Shown here: piece by piece, positions 59,131-64,000 of the stretch
Layout: each line of letters opens with the position of its first letter
How positions within the stretch are numbered: the first letter of the stretch is position 1
Assembly: GCF_014646135.1 (NCBI RefSeq)
Contig: NZ_BMMW01000003.1
Coordinates: 218,947 to 282,946, forward strand
Reading direction: 5' to 3'
DNA: 64,000 nt
DNA from: Nocardia camponoti
GTDB taxonomy: Bacteria; Actinomycetota; Actinomycetes; Mycobacteriales; Mycobacteriaceae
The notes under the pieces: model-generated
The model's input: only the letters and a program-made list of their open reading frames with translations
What the model was told of the DNA's origin: nothing
Database searches by the model: none
Position numbers and translations under genes: made by a program

Positions 59131-59293
59131 GGTGCGAAAGCTTAGCCACCACAACGGAATGTGCCCAGCCCCAACACATTCCGTCAACCACGAATTCGCG
59201 TCCCCGTCACTGCGACGACCGTGCGGGATCTGTGACAGACTCAGGGTCAGCAACACCGCAGTACACAGCTTCGGAAATGGGTCGGAGATCGAC

Positions 59294-60811
59294 ATGGCGA
59301 TAGCAGCACCTGGCACCGACGTCAGCGCGCTTGAACGCCGCGTCGCCGCCGACCGTACTGCCACCCGCAGTCAAGATCCCCTTGATTTCCTCCGGCTTGC
59401 CACCTCGCTCACCGAGCTCGCGCAGGCGCTTGTCGCCACCCACAACGACCCGTCTAGCCGGGATCGGATTGCTGAGGCGCTTGAACCGTCGCAGGAAGCT
59501 GTCGCGATTCGGTTGCACTGGCTTGTCGCTGGTTACGTGAGTTATGAGTACGCGGGCGCGCTACAGGATTCGTTGCGACTGTTTGAGCAGGCGACGCGGC
59601 TCGTCGGGCATCGACAGTTGGCTACCAACACCATTCGCAGTGCAACCCAGGCGTACCGGCAGGTCGCCAACGACTATCCCGATGTGTCGCCGATGTGCGC
59701 CGACGGGCTGTCGAAGTGCGGGGTGTGGCTCACGCGGCTCGATCACACGTCGGCGGTGGCGGCCACCGAGGACGCCGCGCGTATTCGGGCGGCGCGTTTC
59801 GCCATCGACGGGGTCGGTCCCGGCAAATACCTCGCCAGCCTCAGCACGCTGCTGCGCACGATGATGGTTGGCCGGTCGCGCAAGCAGGCCATCGCCAGCT
59901 ATCGCGCGATTTACGCCGAAATCACGTCCACGGCGACCACCGCCAAACTGCGCGAAACGCCGGTCGAAGAACTCGACCTCACCTTGAAAACGTCGCAGGC
60001 GCTGATCAAACTCGGCGCGCCGACGCTGGAAAAGGCTGGCAGGCTCACGCAGCAGCAGATCCTCTACCAATCGGGCGGCGACCTCGCGACGATCGACGAG
60101 ATCAACTGGCGACTAGCCCTCGTCGGGTTGAAGCCGCTCGCCGCTGGCGCGATGCCCGAGCCGCCGTCGCGTCCGGTGGAAATCACCGCCACCTACGGCG
60201 CGATCGCGGTGCGCTGCTCCGCACCCGACGCGCTGGCACAGGTACGCGCGGCGATTATCGCGGCCTTCGAACGTGATGATGTCGCCCCGGTCGAGGCGGG
60301 CCGCTTCGCAGGCGTGCACGAAAGGCATTGGGGCGTTAAGGAACCCGAGGTCAACTCCGCGACGGAACTGGCAACCGACGTCATCCTCGTCGAACAGTCG
60401 TCAGGCAGTTGGATTTCGGTGAAGAGCCTCAACTGGGAAATCGGCGCGCTCGCCAAACACCCTCTGGCACTGCGTCTTTCGGAGAAATGGCCGACGCTGA
60501 CCGTCGCGACCATCGAGAACATCTCCTACGAACTGTGCCTTTACGAAAACGGCGTCGCGACCCAGTACGCGGCATTAGGCCGACCCACCGGCCAGGCCCC
60601 ACTCGACGCCCCGCTGCGCCCACTCGACTTCGCCACCTTGGCCGACTACGGCGCTGACTACGCCTCCGAAACCCAGGTCCGCGCCGCCTTCGGCAACGCA
60701 CCAATGTTCGCGAAGGTCACCGAACTCCCCGCAAGCGGCATTCGTCAAGCGGCAGAAGCGAATCCGCTCACGAGCTACGGCGACAACATCCTGTTCTTCG
60801 GCACGCCCTAG
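59294..60811 (+). CDS. Hypothetical protein with helical-repeat N-terminus (505 aa)
   Basis: ATG at 59294. The first 290 residues are helical with TPR-like stretches (LDFLRLATSLTELAQALVATHND, SLRLFEQATRLVG, IRSATQAYRQVANDYPDVSP, SLSTLLRTMMVGRSRKQAIASYRAIYAEI). From about 295, a different, strand-rich domain (VEITATYGAIAVRCSAPDALAQ, WISVKSLNWEIGALAKHPLALRLSE, VATIENISYELCLYENGVATQYAAL) that I do not recognise. It reads away from the long substrate gene. It could be a T7SS accessory factor, but nothing shows this beyond position. Ends 9 bp before dtd. Confidence 0.65.
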   Translation: MAIAAPGTDVSALERRVAADRTATRSQDPLDFLRLATSLTELAQALVATHNDPSSRDRIAEALEPSQEAVAIRLHWLVAGYVSYEYAGALQDSLRLFEQATRLVGHRQLATNTIRSATQAYRQVANDYPDVSPMCADGLSKCGVWLTRLDHTSAVAATEDAARIRAARFAIDGVGPGKYLASLSTLLRTMMVGRSRKQAIASYRAIYAEITSTATTAKLRETPVEELDLTLKTSQALIKLGAPTLEKAGRLTQQQILYQSGGDLATIDEINWRLALVGLKPLAAGAMPEPPSRPVEITATYGAIAVRCSAPDALAQVRAAIIAAFERDDVAPVEAGRFAGVHERHWGVKEPEVNSATELATDVILVEQSSGSWISVKSLNWEIGALAKHPLALRLSEKWPTLTVATIENISYELCLYENGVATQYAALGRPTGQAPLDAPLRPLDFATLADYGADYASETQVRAAFGNAPMFAKVTELPASGIRQAAEANPLTSYGDNILFFGTP

Positions 60812-60820
60812 TCTGGTCGG

Positions 60821-61252
60821 GTGCGAGCACTCCTCCAACGAGTTTCCCAGGCACAGGTCACCGTCGACGGCGACGTGGTCGGACGGATCGAACCGAACCC
60901 GCAGGGGTTGGTCGCGCTCGTTGGCGTGACCCATGACGACACGGCAGCCAAAGCCAAGGCGCTTGCTGAAAAGACGTGGCGCTTAAGGATTCTCGATGAC
61001 GAAAAGTCGGCCGCCGACGTGAACGCGCCGATCCTCGTCATCAGCCAATTCACCCTTTACGCCAACACCGCGAAGGGTCGTCGCCCCGCATGGAACGCGG
61101 CAGCACCCGGCGCGGTGGCTGAGCCGTTGGTCGACGCCTACACCCAAGCGCTCCGCGACCTCGGCGCGACAGTAGAAACCGGCCGCTTCGGCGCGCACAT
61201 GCAGGTGTCGTTAACGAACGACGGCCCGGTCACAATCCTGCTCGAATTGTGA
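60821..61252 (+). CDS. dtd: D-aminoacyl-tRNA deacylase
   Basis: 143 residues. Hydrolyses D-amino acids from mischarged tRNA. Family motifs are present: [17 protein letters not shown] start, ISQFTLYAN (SQFTLxA) and [12 protein letters not shown] (NxGPVT), with [10 protein letters not shown] before it. GTG start at 60821. Convergent with map, 27 bp apart. A housekeeping gene that marks the right edge of the inserted region. Confidence 0.95.
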   Translation: MRALLQRVSQAQVTVDGDVVGRIEPNPQGLVALVGVTHDDTAAKAKALAEKTWRLRILDDEKSAADVNAPILVISQFTLYANTAKGRRPAWNAAAPGAVAEPLVDAYTQALRDLGATVETGRFGAHMQVSLTNDGPVTILLEL

Positions 61253-61279
61253 ACGGGCCGAACGAAAACTGGCTGAGTG

Positions 61280-62077
61280 CTACTCCGGGCGCAACGTCAG
61301 AATGCGCGGCCCATCTTCGGTGACCGCGACCGAATGCTCCCAATGCGCCGCGCGCGAACCGTCGGTCGTGACGACCGTCCAGTCGTCGCCCAACGTGCGG
61401 GTCTGCGTGGTGCCAAGCGTGAGCATTGGCTCGATCGCCAGCACCGAACCAACAACCAAACGTGGGCCCTTACCGGGCGCGCCTTCGTTCGGCAGGAACG
61501 GTTCCATGTGCATTTCGGTGCCGATGGCGTGGCCACCGTAACCGTCGACGATCCCGTACTTGCGACCATGCAATTCCTCAGCCGCGTACGTGCCGAGTTC
61601 GATGGCGTGCGAGATGTCGGTGAGGCGGCTGTCGGGCAGCATCGCCGCGATGCCAGCCTCCATCGAAAGCCGCGTGGCCTCCGAAAGCAGACGGTCGGCT
61701 TCGATGATCTGGCCGACGCCAAACGTCCACGCCGAATCACCGTGCCAGCCATCGAGAATGGCACCACAGTCGATCGAAACGAGGTCCCCATCGGCGAGCA
61801 CATCGCTCGCCGATGGGATCCCGTGCACTACTCGGTCATTCACCGAAGAACAGATCGACCCGGGGAAACCGTGGTAGCCCTTGAACGACGGGACAGCGCC
61901 CGCGTCGCGGATAACCGCCTCGGCAACCGCGTCGAGCTCAAGCGTCGACACGCCAGCCTTGGCCGCGTCGCGAACGGCGACAAGCGCCTGTCCGACGATC
62001 GCGCCCGCGGCGGCCATCATGTCGAGCTCGCCCGCTGAGCGGAACGGGACGACCTTGTTCTTCCGGCGAAAGGCCAT
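61280..62077 (-). CDS. map: Methionine aminopeptidase, type I
   Basis: 265 residues. Removes the initiator Met from new proteins. Metal ligands all visible: Asp103 (SIDCG), Asp114 (WHGDSA), His183 (GGHAIG), Glu216 (LAIEPM), Glu247 (WEHSV), plus His85 (VVHGIP). Follows adk by 3 bp as in the usual secY-adk-map string. Its normal downstream neighbour infA is at the other end of the window. Confidence 0.97.
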   Translation of the reverse strand: MAFRRKNKVVPFRSAGELDMMAAAGAIVGQALVAVRDAAKAGVSTLELDAVAEAVIRDAGAVPSFKGYHGFPGSICSSVNDRVVHGIPSASDVLADGDLVSIDCGAILDGWHGDSAWTFGVGQIIEADRLLSEATRLSMEAGIAAMLPDSRLTDISHAIELGTYAAEELHGRKYGIVDGYGGHAIGTEMHMEPFLPNEGAPGKGPRLVVGSVLAIEPMLTLGTTQTRTLGDDWTVVTTDGSRAAHWEHSVAVTEDGPRILTLRPE

Positions 62078-62080
62078 GGG

Positions 62081-62626
62081 CTACTTACCCAGCGCCTTCA
62101 GCGCGCGCTCGTTGACCTCGTTGACCTCGCCGACGCCGTCGACGGTGACAACGATGTCCTTGTAGTACTCAAGCAGCGGCTGGGTCTCTTCGCGGTACAC
62201 CCGAAGCCGGTTGCGAATCACGTCTTCGGTGTCGTCGGCGCGACCACGCGCGAGCATGCGCTCGACAACGGTGTCCTCGGGAACGACGAAGCACAGCACC
62301 GCGTCGAGCTTGGCGTTGTTGAGCTCAAGGATCTTCTTGAGCGCCTCAGCCTGGTCGACCGTGCGCGGGTAGCCATCGAGCACGAAGCCGTTGGCCGCGT
62401 CGGGCTCGGCAACGCGTGCCTCGACCATGCGGTTGGTGACGTCCGACGGCACAAGGTCACCGGCATCCATGTACTTCTGCGCCTCGCGACCAAGCGCGGT
62501 CTGCTGGCTGATGTTGGCGCGGAAGAGGTCTCCGGTGGAGATGTGCGGAACGCCCAGTTCTTCGGAAAGCAGGACGGCCTGAGTGCCTTTACCAGCACCG
62601 GGCGGACCGAGCAGAACAACTCTCAC
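62081..62626 (-). CDS. adk: Adenylate kinase, short (LID-less) form
   Basis: 181 residues. P-loop GPPGAGKGT at 7-15, [18 protein letters not shown] and LARGRADD. The LID segment between the RG and the RADD motif is minimal, the short form known from M. tuberculosis Adk (181 aa). Makes 2 ADP from ATP and AMP. Overlaps the secY stop by 4 bp. Confidence 0.97.
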   Translation of the reverse strand: MRVVLLGPPGAGKGTQAVLLSEELGVPHISTGDLFRANISQQTALGREAQKYMDAGDLVPSDVTNRMVEARVAEPDAANGFVLDGYPRTVDQAEALKKILELNNAKLDAVLCFVVPEDTVVERMLARGRADDTEDVIRNRLRVYREETQPLLEYYKDIVVTVDGVGEVNEVNERALKALGK

Positions 62627-63948
62627 TTGAGGAACCCTTCGTAATTTCGATTCATCAGCTGGCTCTCGATCTGCTTCACAGTGTCGAGACCCACACTGAC
62701 CATGATGAGCACCGCGGTGCCGCCGAACGGCAGGCTCGCCGCGCTGCTCCCGCCAGCTCCCATGTCAAGGAACAGGTTGGGCAAAATGGCGACGAGGCCG
62801 AGGTAGATCGAGCCGGGCAGGGTGATGCGGCTCAATACGTAATTCAAGTAGTCGGCGGTCGGCTTGCCGGGACGGTAGCCCGGGATGAAGCCGCCGAACT
62901 TCTTCATTTCGTCGGCGCGTTCCTCCGGATTGAAGGTGATCGCGACGTAGAAGTAGGTGAAGAACACGATCAGACCGAAGTAGATCGCGATGTAAACCGG
63001 GTTGCCCGGATCCACCAGGTACTTCTGAATGATTTCCTGCCACCAGCTCGGGTCGGTTGTCGTGCTCGACGACGTGAGCTGAGCGATGAGGTTAGGCAGG
63101 TACAGCAGCGACGACGCGAAGATCACCGGGATAACGCCGGCCTGGTTGACCTTCAACGGCAGGTACGTCGACGAACCGCCGTACATCTTTCGCCCGACAA
63201 CGCGCTTGGCGTACTGCACCGGAATGCGACGCTGACCCTGCTCAACGAAGATCACCGCGACAAGGATGAGCAGCACCGCGGCACACACGATGCCGAAGAT
63301 CAGCCCACCACGGCTGTCGAGGATGTTCTTGCCGTCGAGCGGCAGACGGGCGGCGATACCGGCGAAGATCAGCAGCGACATGCCGTTGCCGACACCACGT
63401 TCGGTGATCTGCTCGCCGAACCACATCACCAAGCACGCACCGGCGGTCATGACAAGCACGATGATGATCATGCCGAAGACCGACGTGTCGGCGAGGATGT
63501 CTTTTTGGCAGCCCTGCAACAGCTGACCACGCGCGGCGAGCGCGACAAGGCCCGTTGCCTGCAGGATCGCCAACGCCACCGAAAGGTAGCGGGTGTACTG
63601 CGTCATCTTGGTCTGGCCGGACTGGCCTTCCTTGCGCAGTTCTTCGAACCGCGGGATGACGACGGTAAGCAGCTGAATAATGATGCTCGCGGTGATGTAA
63701 GGCATGATGCCGATCGCGAACACCGAAAGTTGAAGCAGCGCACCACCGGAGAACAGGTTGATGAGCTGATAAATCCCAGCGTTTTCACCGCCGGAGACGA
63801 GCTTCACGCAATCCTGGACAGCGCGGTAATCAACACCGGGGGACGGCAGCGCGGCACCCAACCGGTACAGCGCGATCAACCCCAGCGTGAAGAGGATCTT
63901 CCGCCGTAAGTCCGGAGTCCGGAAGGCCGATACGAAGGCGGAAAGCAC
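62623..63948 (-). CDS. secY: Protein translocase subunit SecY
   Basis: 441 residues with ten membrane helices. [27 protein letters not shown] start, PGVDY, FALSV-type TM2, and [20 protein letters not shown] and [29 protein letters not shown] loops (in pieces) are SecY signatures. Central pore of the general secretion channel. GTG start at 63948 with AGGAGG eight bases upstream. First gene of the visible right half of the ribosomal cluster. Confidence 0.97.
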   Translation of the reverse strand: MLSAFVSAFRTPDLRRKILFTLGLIALYRLGAALPSPGVDYRAVQDCVKLVSGGENAGIYQLINLFSGGALLQLSVFAIGIMPYITASIIIQLLTVVIPRFEELRKEGQSGQTKMTQYTRYLSVALAILQATGLVALAARGQLLQGCQKDILADTSVFGMIIIVLVMTAGACLVMWFGEQITERGVGNGMSLLIFAGIAARLPLDGKNILDSRGGLIFGIVCAAVLLILVAVIFVEQGQRRIPVQYAKRVVGRKMYGGSSTYLPLKVNQAGVIPVIFASSLLYLPNLIAQLTSSSTTTDPSWWQEIIQKYLVDPGNPVYIAIYFGLIVFFTYFYVAITFNPEERADEMKKFGGFIPGYRPGKPTADYLNYVLSRITLPGSIYLGLVAILPNLFLDMGAGGSSAASLPFGGTAVLIMVSVGLDTVKQIESQLMNRNYEGFLK

Positions 63949-64000
63949 AGATCCTCCTGGCGAACGACATGGTCATGCCATGCGGCAAAGCACATGACGA
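63949..64000. other. Upstream region of secY, window edge
   Basis: 52 bases with the secY ribosome site. Gene order in this group predicts rplO (or a short insertion) just outside the window; no coding sequence can be supported here. Confidence 0.4.

Noticed and set aside
63960..63980. CATGGTCATGCCATG-like palindrome before secY.
   Set aside because: Short and at the window edge; it can arise from overlapping CATG tetramers, and no function can be supported.

Overview
The window is chromosomal DNA of a high-GC Gram-positive bacterium of the Mycobacteriales, closest in style to Nocardia, Rhodococcus or Gordonia rather than Mycobacterium itself. The evidence is the short LID-less adenylate kinase, a full ESX (type VII secretion, T7SS) core with EccA-E and MycP, EspI and EspG proteins, a PE/PPE pair, and long WXG100-type substrates of the kind common in Nocardia. 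No rRNA, tRNA, CRISPR array, phage or insertion sequence was recognised.

Layout. (1) 1-7585: the end of a PAS-type protein, methylthioadenosine phosphorylase (mtnP), a divergent copper-sensor csoR, then three tandem araC-nitrilase units on the minus strand. All three nitrilase-like proteins lack the catalytic Cys. The same operator-like motif (GTGCCA, or CCGCCA in one half-site, then N6-TGACA-N4-GTGCCA) lies upstream of each. (2) 7675-12333 and 61280-63948: the halves of one ribosomal (spc/alpha) operon, all on the minus strand: secY-adk-map at the right end and infA-rpmJ-rpsM-rpsK-rpsD-rpoA-rplQ-truA at the left end. About 49 kb lies between map and infA. (3) 12634-31379: the ESX secretion core: espI, a small DUF4254-like/GntR/GNAT group, eccC-mycP-eccD, eccA, eccB, eccE and an esx pair. 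(4) 31434-59130: three consecutive substrate modules, each with its own EspG chaperone. Module 1 (31-35 kb) holds an EspC/EspA-like pair and a translationally coupled PE-PPE-EspG set. Module 2 (35-38.5 kb) holds a 592-aa substrate, EspG and two small proteins. Module 3 (38.5-59 kb) holds a 629-aa substrate, EspG, a WXG100 protein, a YbaB-like protein, a giant 4896-aa protein and three small downstream genes that look like immunity genes. (5) 59294-61252: an unrecognised 505-aa protein and dtd.

How the genes could work together: EccB-EccE form the membrane channel. EccC powers it and recognises substrates, MycP is the mycosin protease, and EccA and EspI are cytosolic ATPases. EspG proteins hold substrates in the cytosol. 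The giant protein has a WXG-like N-terminus, a cysteine-protease-like (C80-type) segment, a YwqJ-type deaminase segment and a large duplicated module. It is followed by a YwqK/MORN-type gene and a YezG-like gene, both of immunity type. I read it as a T7SS-delivered polymorphic toxin locus. That function is inference from domains and order.

Most notable: the Cys-less nitrilase/AraC triplicate with a shared operator, and a modular T7SS-toxin island sitting inside a ribosomal operon.
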